Positions 7,891 to 15,398 of a DNA stretch of 64,000 bases are shown piece by piece. The stretch is from Opitutaceae bacterium (GTDB taxonomy: Bacteria; Verrucomicrobiota; Verrucomicrobiia; Opitutales; Opitutaceae). Positions within the stretch are counted from its first letter, which is position 1; each line of letters starts with the position of its first letter. The notes under the pieces were generated by a model. The model saw nothing but the letters and a program-made list of their open reading frames with translations, made no database searches and was not told the DNA's origin. The stretch is taken from positions 1-64,000 of the forward strand of contig CANJNJ010000003.1 of assembly GCA_947474995.1 (NCBI GenBank). Direction: 5' to 3'. Both the position numbers and the translations under genes were made by a program.

Positions 7891-8862
7891 ATGAAAATTC
7901 CCTGCTCCTCCGTCCGCTGGCTGCACCGCGTTCTGCCGTGGGCGTTGCTGCCCCTGCTCGTTGCTGCACTCCTCTCGGGATCGGCCAATCGGGCCGCGGC
8001 CGCCGAACAAGCCGGAACTCCGTCCGGCACCATTCTGTTTATCGGCAACAGTTTCATGTTTGGCTCCGGATCACCGGTGCGATTCTACCGCGCGCAAACG
8101 GTGACCGATCTCAACGGCGAAGGCACCGGTGGCGTGCCGGCGTTGTTCAAATCCTTTACGACTCAGGCCGGGCTGAATTTCACCGTGAGCCTGGAGACGG
8201 TCGGCGGCGCGGGCATCGACCTCCATCTCGCCACCAAGAAAGACCTGGTCGTCCGCCCGTGGGACCACGTGGTCATGTATGGTTATAGTACGTTGAATCG
8301 CGACAAACCGGGCGATCCCGCGTTGCTGGTCAGTTCCGCGAAGGAGATGGCGGAGTTGCTGCACGCGAAGAATTCGAAAGCGGACATCCGGCTGATGGCG
8401 ACGTGGTCGCGCGCCGACCAGACTTATCCGGAGACGGGACATTGGCACGGGAAGGCCATCGACGTCATGGCGAAGGACGTCCGCGCCGCCTACGACCTGG
8501 CGGCCGCGGGTTCGCCGTACATTCACGGTGTCATTCCCGTCGGCGAAGCCTGGAATCGCGCGATTCAAACCGGCCTGGCGGATCCGAATCCCTACGACGG
8601 CATCGGCGCCGGCCAGATCGATCTGTGGACGTACGATCATTACCACGGCAGCACCTTTGGCTATTACCTCGAGGCGCTGATGCTCTTTGGCGACCTGACC
8701 GGGCTTGATCCCCGCGCGCTCGGCAAGGGCGAACGCTCCGCGCTTGAACTCGGGCTGTCGGGGACCCAGGCGACCGCGCTGCAGCAGATCGCCTACGATG
8801 AATTGTCCGCGCGGAAAAATCAGCCGGCCTTGAAGGTGTTTACGCCGGTCGCGCTGAAATAG
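7891..8862 (+). CDS. Secreted SGNH/GDSL-like hydrolase
   Basis: 323 residues. The N-terminal WLHRVLPWALLPLLVAALLSG followed by an Ala-rich cleavage region is a signal peptide. The mature part begins GTILFIGNSFMFGSG, matching SGNH block I with the nucleophile in GNSF; VGGAGIDLH resembles block II; and TYDHYHGSTFGYYLEALM near residue 250 fits the block V Asp-x-x-His pair. These are usually esterases or deacetylases acting on carbohydrates or lipids. The gene is isolated and plus-strand, flanked by repeat-bearing gaps. Confidence 0.65.
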   Translation: MKIPCSSVRWLHRVLPWALLPLLVAALLSGSANRAAAAEQAGTPSGTILFIGNSFMFGSGSPVRFYRAQTVTDLNGEGTGGVPALFKSFTTQAGLNFTVSLETVGGAGIDLHLATKKDLVVRPWDHVVMYGYSTLNRDKPGDPALLVSSAKEMAELLHAKNSKADIRLMATWSRADQTYPETGHWHGKAIDVMAKDVRAAYDLAAAGSPYIHGVIPVGEAWNRAIQTGLADPNPYDGIGAGQIDLWTYDHYHGSTFGYYLEALMLFGDLTGLDPRALGKGERSALELGLSGTQATALQQIAYDELSARKNQPALKVFTPVALK

Positions 8863-8935
8863 CGCGCCCAGGGCGGCTCCGTGAAATTAAGATTTCAGGG
8901 GACACCCCAGAACTTGGGAATTGGGCTATCTCAAG

Positions 8936-8987
8936 GTAGGGACCGCTCTCCGAGCGGTCCGCGGACGTCTCGGAGAGACGTCCCTAC
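8936..8987. repeat. Compound palindrome, GTAGGGAC family
   Basis: GTAGGGACCGCTCTCCGAGCGGTCC is followed by GGACGTCTCGGAGAGACGTCCCTAC: two local hairpins whose outer arms GTAGGGAC / GTCCCTAC also pair. Related copies occur at 12593-12616 and 31395-31450. Confidence 0.85.
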
Positions 8988-9012
8988 CCGCCAAAACCGA
9001 TTCCTTTCCCAA

Positions 9013-9046
9013 TCTGAGATCTGAAATTTGAGATCTAAAATCCCGC
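9013..9046. repeat. ATCTGAGATCTGAAAT short repeat, copy 2
   Basis: aatctgagatctgaaatttgagatctaaaat, the second copy of the repeat at 6237-6270, placed just beyond the stop of the PhoD-type gene. Confidence 0.7.
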
Positions 9047-9066
9047 TCCGCCGCCAGCGACCCGGC

Positions 9067-10626
9067 CTATGCCCGATTCAAAACCGACCGGCCCGACTCC
9101 ACCACGAACGACGCCCGCGTGTTCAACGGCGCGCCGGGACGCGACACGTACGGCACGGTCCGATAATCGGTGCGCCACGTCTGCGGCGTAACCTCGCAAC
9201 GCACATAGCCGCGCTCGTCGTTGTAGAATTTCACGAACGGATTTTCCGCCCGAACCACGGCCGCGGTCTCCTTCTCCTCCTTGCCGTCGCCCTTCGAGGT
9301 GATCGAGGTGCCGACAAATTCGACGCCGACACTGCGCGCATCGAGATCATCAAAATCGGCGATCAACTCGTTGGCCCAGTTGCAGTGAATATCGCCGGCC
9401 AGTACGACCGGATTCACAATCTTGCGCGCATCGAGGTGACGCAGCAACCGGCGGCGCTCGAATTCGTAGCCGCTCCACTTGTCCATGCTGTAACCGATCT
9501 CCGGACCCGCGATCCGATCCACACGGGCCAGGATCACCTGCTGGGCGATGGGATTCCACCGGGCCGGCGATTGTGCCAACCCGTCGAACAGCCACTCGCG
9601 CTGCCGATCGCCCATAAGGGTGCCCTTCGGATCCAGCAGGACGGGATCCGCGGGCTTGAGTCCGCCGCCGAGCGGTTGCTTGGTGCGAAACTGGCGGGTA
9701 TCGAGCACGTGAAACGACGCGAGCCGGCCAAAATTCAGCCGGCGGTAGAGCAACGCATCCGGTCCCGACGGCTGCGCCGCACGCCGCAGCGGCATGTGCT
9801 CGAAATACGCCTGATACCCCGCCGCGCGCCGGCGCAGGAAATCGGCCTTCGAAATTTTCTCCGGATGCTCGGGGGAATCACCCGCGTAGTCATTGCTCAC
9901 TTCGTGGTCGTCCCAGGTGACGATCCACGGCGCCATCGCGTGCGCCGCCTGCAGCGCCGGATCTGATTTATACACCGCGTAGCGCGCCCGATAGTCGTCG
10001 ACCGTGAAAATTTCCGGCGTGCCATGCTTGCGCGCGTCCACCGCTCCCGCGCCGTCGTCCTTTTCGTAAATGTAGTCGCCGAGATGAACGACGAGATCGA
10101 GGTCCTCGCGCGCCATGTGCTCGAACGCCGTGTAGTAACCCATCTCGTATTTCTGGCACGAGGCGAACGCGAACCGCAGCCGGCTGGCCAGCGCACCCGC
10201 CGGCGGCATCGTGCGCGTCCGACCCTTCGGGCTGACCTCGGTGCCGGCCTTGAATTGATACCAATACCAGCGCTCCGGGCGAAGGCCCCCGACCTCGACA
10301 TGCACCGAATGCGCCCACGCGGGGTTCGCCGTCGCGACGCCGCGCTGCACGACCCGCGACATGCCCTCGTCCTCCGCCACCTGCCAGGAAACCTCCACCG
10401 GTTCGGGCACCATGCCGCCGCCGTTCTCGCGCGGCTTGGGCGCGAGCCGCGTCCACAGCACGACGCCATCCGGCAGCGGATCGCCCGACGCCACGCCGAG
10501 CGAAAACGGATAGGCGGAAAACGCCGGAGTCCGCGCCACGGCGCCCCGCGCGCGATTCGAGAGCATGGCGGCAGCGGCAAAGGAAGCGCTGCCGATCAAA
10601 AACGAACGCCGGCTCAGCGGAGCCAT
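9067..10626 (-). CDS. PhoD-type alkaline phosphatase/phosphodiesterase, Tat-exported
   Basis: The track start at 10689 is a GTG; the ATG at 10626 begins MAPLSRRSFLIGSASFAAAA, a textbook twin-arginine signal, giving 519 residues. An N-terminal PhoD_N domain (FSLGVASGDPLPDGVVLWTRL) precedes the metallophosphatase core: FAFASCQKYEMGYY, HLGDYIYE, WDDHEVSNDYAGD and VVLAGDIHCNWANEL carry the Asp, Asn and His metal ligands. PhoD enzymes hydrolyse phosphomono- and diesters outside the cytoplasm and use Ca/Fe. No Pho box is recognised. It is not next to transport genes. Confidence 0.92.
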   Translation of the reverse strand: MAPLSRRSFLIGSASFAAAAMLSNRARGAVARTPAFSAYPFSLGVASGDPLPDGVVLWTRLAPKPRENGGGMVPEPVEVSWQVAEDEGMSRVVQRGVATANPAWAHSVHVEVGGLRPERWYWYQFKAGTEVSPKGRTRTMPPAGALASRLRFAFASCQKYEMGYYTAFEHMAREDLDLVVHLGDYIYEKDDGAGAVDARKHGTPEIFTVDDYRARYAVYKSDPALQAAHAMAPWIVTWDDHEVSNDYAGDSPEHPEKISKADFLRRRAAGYQAYFEHMPLRRAAQPSGPDALLYRRLNFGRLASFHVLDTRQFRTKQPLGGGLKPADPVLLDPKGTLMGDRQREWLFDGLAQSPARWNPIAQQVILARVDRIAGPEIGYSMDKWSGYEFERRRLLRHLDARKIVNPVVLAGDIHCNWANELIADFDDLDARSVGVEFVGTSITSKGDGKEEKETAAVVRAENPFVKFYNDERGYVRCEVTPQTWRTDYRTVPYVSRPGAPLNTRASFVVESGRSVLNRA

Positions 10627-10962
10627 GGCACCCGGCAAGGGGTAAAGGGGAGGCGGCATCCCATCCGGGTACCAGTCGCCGGTAAGCACTGCACGCCAAA
10701 AACCCGGGGTCTCTTATTCGTAACGAGGGCAAAGTGTCACGCGGAGGCGCGGAGTGGGACAAACAACAATCGCTTGGCTAGTTTTCCTCCGCGCCTCCTC
10801 GTCTTGAGCGAAGCGGGCGGGTGAGATTGGTTTGTTCCTGGCAGCTTAATTCGCGCAGAGGCGCAGAGCCGCGAAGGAAAATGCCTCCGGCATCTGTGCC
10901 ATCTGTCTGACTATTCGAATGAAGAGACCAAGATGTTTGCCTTGCTGCTTGGAGCGGATTTT

Positions 10963-11031
10963 TCACGCGGAGCCGTCGAGAGAAATGACGTCGATTAGCG
11001 ATTCTCACTCGCTCCGCGATCTCCGCGTGAG
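10963..11031. repeat. CACGCGGAG-family hairpin
   Basis: TCACGCGGAG at one end and CTCCGCGTGA at the other form an inverted repeat with a partly paired middle. The same arms recur at 10738-10801, 11167-11280, 21875-21959 and, less perfectly, 14834-14863. Confidence 0.8.
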
Positions 11032-11166
11032 CCGGCTTGCAGCGGATGGTTTCCTCATCCGGGTCTTCATGGGGCTCTTTCGTTTTCACCCAAACCCGTG
11101 TCCGTCAAATCAGGGCAACCCGAAGTGCATACTTCCCGGCTGGCGGCCGGCGGCCGAACCAGAGCT

Positions 11167-11280
11167 TCACGCGGAGTCGCGGCCCTGCGGAGAAAGCGAG
11201 GATACAATGGAGGGCCGCGGTAGGATGTGTCCGGGTTGGCGATGCCCACCCCCTCCGCGCTCTCCGCGACTCCGCGTGAG
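11167..11280. repeat. CACGCGGAG-family hairpin
   Basis: CACGCGGAGTCGCGG and CCGCGACTCCGCGTG make a perfect 15-bp inverted repeat about 80 bp apart; the copy is closest to recA. Confidence 0.85.
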
Positions 11281-11322
11281 TCCGGTTTGAAGCGGTTGGT
11301 TACCACCCAGCCCACGAAAGCT

Positions 11323-11346
11323 TGACGTGTTCACTTGAACACGTCA
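11323..11346. promoter_or_regulatory. Putative LexA operator (SOS box) of recA
   Basis: TGACGTGTTCA-CT-TGAACACGTCA is a perfect palindrome with 11-bp arms, 138 bp upstream of recA. Its core TGTTC-ACTT-GAACA fits the TGTTC-N4-GAACA form I recall as the Verrucomicrobia LexA motif. A TTGACG that could serve as a -35 element overlaps its left arm (11322-11327), so bound repressor would cover the promoter. Confidence 0.75.
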
Positions 11347-11483
11347 TGCGTTTCATCACCCTGAAATCGGGGGCGGAGGGAGCTTGCCTCCCGGCGCGTC
11401 GCGGCTTCCCGTGATTCGCCCTCGCCCATTTCGGACTCTCCCACTCTCAACACAAACCAAACAGCCCTCAAACGTCCGCCGCC

Positions 11484-12587
11484 ATGTCCAAAGCCGCCAC
11501 CGCCGAACCCAAGAACAACGCCCACGTCGTCGCCAAAGGCCGCGCCGAAGCGCCCGCCGCCGTCACCCACGTCCGCGAAAAGAACATCGAGCTCGCCCTC
11601 TCCTCCATCACCAAGCAGTTCGGCGAGGGTTCGATCATGCGGCTCGGCAGCAACGCCAAGATGAAGGTCGAGGTTCTCTCGACCGGTTCGCTCGCGGTCG
11701 ACCTCGCCCTCGGCGTCGGCGGCCTGCCCAAGGGCCGCATCATCGAAATCTACGGCCCGGAATCGTCCGGTAAAACCACCTTCTGTCTCAGCGTCATCGC
11801 CGAAGCGCAGAAAAAGGGCGGTCTCGCCGCGTTTATCGACGTCGAGCACGCCCTCGACCCGAAATACGCCCGCGTCGTCGGCGTAAACCTCGACGACCTC
11901 CTCGTTTCCCAGCCCGACAGCGGCGAAGACGCGCTCAATATCATGGAGACGCTGATTCGCTCCAACAGCATCGACGTCATCGTCCTCGACTCCGTCGCCG
12001 CCCTCACCACCCGGGCGGAACTCGACGGCCAGATGGGCGACATGACCATGGGCGCCCAGGCGCGGTTGATGAGCCAGGCGATGCGCCGGCTGACGGCCGT
12101 CGTCAGCAAGACGAAGTGCGTGTGCATTTTTACCAATCAAATCCGCGAGAAAATTGGCGTCATGTTCGGCAATCCCGAGACCACCTCCGGCGGCCGCGCG
12201 CTGAAGTTCTTCTCGTCCATCCGCATCGACATCCGCCGCAAGGACCAAATCAAGACCCCCGAGGGCAAGGTCGTCGGCAACCGCACGAAGATCAAAGTCG
12301 TGAAGAACAAGGTCGCCCCGCCGTTCACCGAGGTGGAGTTCGACATCATGTACGACGAAGGCATCTCGAAGATCGGCTCCCTCCTCGACCTCGGCCTCGA
12401 GCACAAAATTCTCGAAAAGAAGGGCGCCTGGATCGCCTACGAGGGCAACCTCGTCGGTCAAGGCCGCGACGCCGCCAAGCTCGCGCTGAAGGAAAAGCCC
12501 GAGCTGGCCGACAAGATTGCCAAGGCGATCTTGGAGAAGGTCAACGTTGTCGGCGGCGCGGTCATAACCGGCGACGCCGCAGTGTGA
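11484..12587 (+). CDS. recA: Recombinase RecA
   Basis: 367 residues from ATG. The N-terminus is a basic, Ala-rich leader. The core has Walker [10 protein letters not shown], Walker [11 protein letters not shown], the DNA-binding loop regions ([15 protein letters not shown], and [15 protein letters not shown]), and the conserved [17 protein letters not shown]. RecA polymerises on single-stranded DNA, catalyses strand exchange and triggers LexA self-cleavage. A LexA-type palindrome lies upstream, which fits SOS autoregulation. The stop is followed by a perfect 21-bp palindrome of a dispersed repeat family at 12596-12616, without a T-tract. Confidence 0.99.
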   Translation: MSKAATAEPKNNAHVVAKGRAEAPAAVTHVREKNIELALSSITKQFGEGSIMRLGSNAKMKVEVLSTGSLAVDLALGVGGLPKGRIIEIYGPESSGKTTFCLSVIAEAQKKGGLAAFIDVEHALDPKYARVVGVNLDDLLVSQPDSGEDALNIMETLIRSNSIDVIVLDSVAALTTRAELDGQMGDMTMGAQARLMSQAMRRLTAVVSKTKCVCIFTNQIREKIGVMFGNPETTSGGRALKFFSSIRIDIRRKDQIKTPEGKVVGNRTKIKVVKNKVAPPFTEVEFDIMYDEGISKIGSLLDLGLEHKILEKKGAWIAYEGNLVGQGRDAAKLALKEKPELADKIAKAILEKVNVVGGAVITGDAAV

Positions 12588-12592
12588 TGTGG

Positions 12593-12616
12593 TAGGGACG
12601 GCTCGCCGAGCCGTCC
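12593..12616. repeat. GTAGGGAC-family palindrome downstream of recA
   Basis: GGACGGCTCG-C-CGAGCCGTCC, 10-bp perfect arms. It shares its core with copies at 8936-8987 and 31395-31450. It could fold as a hairpin at the recA mRNA end but lacks a U-run. Confidence 0.8.
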
Positions 12617-12730
12617 GCCAAGTCCCTCGGTAGAAGCGGTGCTTTTCCCGTACGCCCGGCAGGCAAAACCGCCCTGGCCGGGCACATTTTCCGTGTGTTC
12701 GTCCGCCCCCGCTGACACCTTCCGCCCTGC

Positions 12731-13972
12731 GTGACACCCGCTGAATTTATCGACCGCCATCCCTCGGATCTCCTCAAACGGCTGCAAAGGCTTGTACGTC
12801 TTTCCACCGTAAATCCGCCGGGCGAGAACTACGACGGGATCACCGCGATGTTGGTCGGCGAACTCAAGGACCTCGGGCTCAACGCCCGCCGTTTCCCCAT
12901 TGCCAAGGCCTTGCTGAAGAAGTCACTGCCGCCCGACCAGCATGTTAATCCCCGGTTCAACGTGCTGGGAAAACTGCCCGCGCGGGGGGCAAAGAAGACG
13001 GTCCACATCAACGCCCACTACGACGTCGTACCCGTTTCGGGGCAGTGGAAGCACGGCAGCCCGTTCAGCGGCACGATCGACGGCGGTTGGATTTATGGCC
13101 GGGGCACGGCCGACATGAAGGGCTCGATCGCCAGCCTGTTGATGGCGATCCAGGCCTTGCGCGCCACCCGGACCGAGCCGCGGATGAATCTCGAAGTCTC
13201 GTTCACCGCCGACGAAGAAACCGATTCCTTCCTCGGCACGGGCTGGCTCGTGCAAAACGCCCCCATCCGCCCCGACTACGCCATCGTCATGGAGGGCGGC
13301 GACGGCCATCGGGTGTGCTGTGGCCACAACGGGACCGCCTGGCTCGAAGTGATCGTGCACGGCCGGGCCGCCCACGGTTCGCTGCCGGAACGCGGGATCA
13401 ACGCGCTCGAAAAGATGGCCGCCCTGGTGCGCGCGCTCGAAGACTACAAAAAAATTCTGGCCCGGCGCACCTGGCGGACGCCCGAGGGCATCACGATGCG
13501 CCCCACCATCAACGTCGGCGGCGTCTTTTCCTGCGGCGAAGGCGCGAAAATCAACACCGTGCCGGCCTACGCGAGCTTCACGATCGATCGGCGCGTGCTC
13601 GCCATCGAGAATCACGCGACAGCCGACCGCGAACTGCGGAGCTTTCTTGAGGCCGCCGCGCGCAAAATCCCCCAGTGCCAAATTACGGTCCGGAGCGTTT
13701 CGGAGAACTACTCGTGCTTCTCGGAGCCCAAGCATCCGTTCTTTGCCGCGATGGCCGACTGCGTGACCCGGGTCCGGAAGGAAAAGACCGTGTTCAACGT
13801 GTCGACCGGGTTCAACGACATGCACTTCTTCTCCCATTACCTTAAGATTCCCACGCTCGGCTACGGCCCGGGTGGCGAAAAGGAACACGCCGTCGACGAA
13901 CGGGCGCAAGTGAACGAGCTGCTCGCCAGCGCCAAGATCTACGCCGAGTTGCTAACGACGTTTGCGGGTTAG
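12731..13972 (+). CDS. M20 family metallopeptidase (ArgE/DapE/CPG2-like)
   Basis: 413 residues from a GTG start. The zinc peptidase signatures are in order: HINAHYDVVPVSGQW (first His-x-Asp ligand), GRGTADMKGSIASLLMAI (bridging Asp), FTADEETDS (catalytic Glu pair), VMEGGDG and a C-terminal GYGPGGEKEHAVDE with the final His ligand. A dimerisation/lid domain lies between. The family removes N-acyl or C-terminal groups from amino acids or peptides; substrate unknown. It follows recA by about 140 bp in the same direction but is probably independent. Confidence 0.92.
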   Translation: MTPAEFIDRHPSDLLKRLQRLVRLSTVNPPGENYDGITAMLVGELKDLGLNARRFPIAKALLKKSLPPDQHVNPRFNVLGKLPARGAKKTVHINAHYDVVPVSGQWKHGSPFSGTIDGGWIYGRGTADMKGSIASLLMAIQALRATRTEPRMNLEVSFTADEETDSFLGTGWLVQNAPIRPDYAIVMEGGDGHRVCCGHNGTAWLEVIVHGRAAHGSLPERGINALEKMAALVRALEDYKKILARRTWRTPEGITMRPTINVGGVFSCGEGAKINTVPAYASFTIDRRVLAIENHATADRELRSFLEAAARKIPQCQITVRSVSENYSCFSEPKHPFFAAMADCVTRVRKEKTVFNVSTGFNDMHFFSHYLKIPTLGYGPGGEKEHAVDERAQVNELLASAKIYAELLTTFAG

Positions 13973-14024
13973 CTCGACGGGCCACGTGACCCACGGCGGC
14001 GCGGAATGGTCCAAGGCCAATTTG

Positions 14025-14106
14025 GGCCACAGATTTCACGGATGGGCACAGATACAAACCCAGAGCGTTGGATTTTTATTTGTGCCCATTGGTGTAATTT
14101 GTGGCC
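14025..14106. repeat. Long inverted repeat (GGCCACAGATT...AATTTGTGGCC)
   Basis: GGCCACAGATTTCACGGATGGGCACAGAT pairs with ATTTGTGCCCATTGGTGTAATTTGTGGCC across a loop of about 24 nt. It lies between the convergent peptidase and marC genes. Confidence 0.85.
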
Positions 14107-14198
14107 AACAGTTTGGGTGTTTATTCCAGCTAGATAGAATAGCACCAAGCATCCGCCCGCCGAACGGTTTGAACCTTGGTCCTTCCGCGTAGCGCCCG

Positions 14199-14777
14199 CT
14201 ACGCGGCGAACCCCTGCCGAATCATGTGGACCGCGATCGCCGCCAGCAGCATCGCGATGATTTTCGAAATCGCGCGCAGTCCCGTCGCGCCAATCAGCCG
14301 CCCCAGTTGATCGCTGAACGCGAACGCGAGCACGACGAGCACCAGATTGGTCACCAAGGCCGCCAGGGTCACCGCGACTCCCAGCGTCTGGTCCAACAAG
14401 AGCAGGGTGGTGATGAGCGCGGGACCTGCGATCAGCGGCATGCCGAGCGGCACGATCCCAAAGTCCACCGGCATTTTTTCCAGGGCGGAGGGAGACTGCA
14501 CCAAGTCCCGTGCCGCGAGAATGAAGAGGATGAGCCCGCCCGCGATTTGGAAATCGCTCACGGTTACCCCGACGGCGGCAAAGACATTGGATCCGAGAAA
14601 AAGAAAACCCAGCGCCACGGCCCCGCCGGTGAGCGTCGCCTGCCGCGCCACCTTTTGCCGCTGCGCCCGGGCCAGCCCCTGCCCCAGCCCGAGGAAAATC
14701 GCGGCCAAACCGACGGGATCGATCGCGACAAAAAGAGGAATAAAGGCCTGCAGGAATTTTTCGGCAAACGCGGCCAT
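14199..14777 (-). CDS. MarC family integral membrane protein
   Basis: 192 residues from an ATG. Six predicted hydrophobic helices; signatures FIPLFVAIDPVGLAAIFLGL at the N-terminus, FQIAGGLILFILAARDLV, and VPLGMPLIAGPALITTLLLL match the MarC/UPF0056 family, including the conserved Asp-Pro and Gly-Pro motifs. It sits in the cytoplasmic membrane. Function is poorly known; older links to multiple antibiotic resistance are not supported. It is a single gene, convergent with the M20 peptidase. Confidence 0.88.
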   Translation of the reverse strand: MAAFAEKFLQAFIPLFVAIDPVGLAAIFLGLGQGLARAQRQKVARQATLTGGAVALGFLFLGSNVFAAVGVTVSDFQIAGGLILFILAARDLVQSPSALEKMPVDFGIVPLGMPLIAGPALITTLLLLDQTLGVAVTLAALVTNLVLVVLAFAFSDQLGRLIGATGLRAISKIIAMLLAAIAVHMIRQGFAA

Positions 14778-14833
14778 GACCCAAACCTAGGCCCACCGCC
14801 CCTTGGCGTCGAGCCACCGCTGGCCCAAGCTGG

Positions 14834-14863
14834 TTCACGCGGAGCAGCGGAGGCCGCGGAGCA
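14834..14863. repeat. CACGCGGAG-family repeat (partial)
   Basis: TTCACGCGGAGCAGCGGAGGCCGCGGAGC, a further member of the dispersed CACGCGGAG family. A loosely matching CGCAGAGACGCAGAG lies at about 14960-14975. Confidence 0.6.
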
Positions 14864-14994
14864 AATCGACCAGGCCTGTTGCTCGGGCCTCTCTCAGCAT
14901 TCGCCGCGCAAGATCTCCTGCCTTTCCTCAAACCAATTATCCCGCCCGCTTCGCTCAAGGCGCAGAGACGCAGAGTCTGGGTAAATCACCCCTT

Positions 14995-15256
14995 CACACT
15001 AATTTTTCGCCCCGCCATGGCGGCGGCGATGGGCGCTCGCCGCAAACGCGGCTCCGTATGGGGTCTCGAAAAGAGGTAACAAGCCTCATCGGTGGGCCGG
15101 GCACTCCGTGCGCGGCCATTTACCCAGTACGATGATCGGAAAAAACCGGCGCAAAGCGCTGGCCACGGCTGGCTCGGCAGCCGGCGAGCCCCCGGCTTGC
15201 GGCGTCCCGCCGCCAGTACTCATCGCCCCGCCATTGCGGGGCGAAACATTAGTGTG
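14995..15256. mobile_element. MITE-like element with about 36-bp terminal inverted repeats
   Basis: The left end CACACTAATTTTTCGCCCCG (continuing CCATGGCGGCGGCGATG) and the reverse complement of the right end, CACACTAATGTTTCGCCCCG (continuing CAATGGCGGGGCGATG), match over about 36 bp with only a few differences. They enclose roughly 190 bp without coding potential. Each end can also fold by itself (CGCCCCGC-CATT-GCGGGGCG at the right). I see no clear target duplication and no transposase. This looks like a non-autonomous miniature element or a large structured repeat. The whole gap 14778-15398 has no gene. Confidence 0.65.
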
Positions 15257-15398
15257 CATCAGCGGTTAAAACCGCCTTGGCCGGGAATTCGAACGACCCA
15301 CACCACGTCCACCGACCTCGACGGAGCTCGGCCTTCCCTTTCGCCCTTGTTTCGGTTTCTCCAGCACGGCAAGGTTACGCCCACTTTTTCCCGTCGCC

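Larger units (their letters stand above)
10627..11322. other. Repeat-rich intergenic region upstream of recA
   Basis: About 700 bp without a credible gene. It is packed with hairpins of the CACGCGGAG family: 10738-10801, 10851-10878 (divergent), 10963-11031 and 11167-11280, each with arms such as CACGCGGAGTCGCGG / CCGCGACTCCGCGTG. ORFs reported here are products of the repeats. Confidence 0.75.

Noticed and set aside
9703-9718. Second parS-like site (gagcacgtgaaacgac) in the PhoD-type gene
   Set aside because: Only one half matches the palindrome; the other arm is unrelated.
10727-11290. Several ORFs of 80-266 codons between the PhoD-type gene and recA
   Set aside because: They translate palindromic repeats, appear in overlapping frames on both strands, and show no protein family features.
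11331-12737. 468-aa minus-strand ORF opposite recA
   Set aside because: Antisense shadow produced by GC-rich codon bias; recA motifs are on the plus strand.
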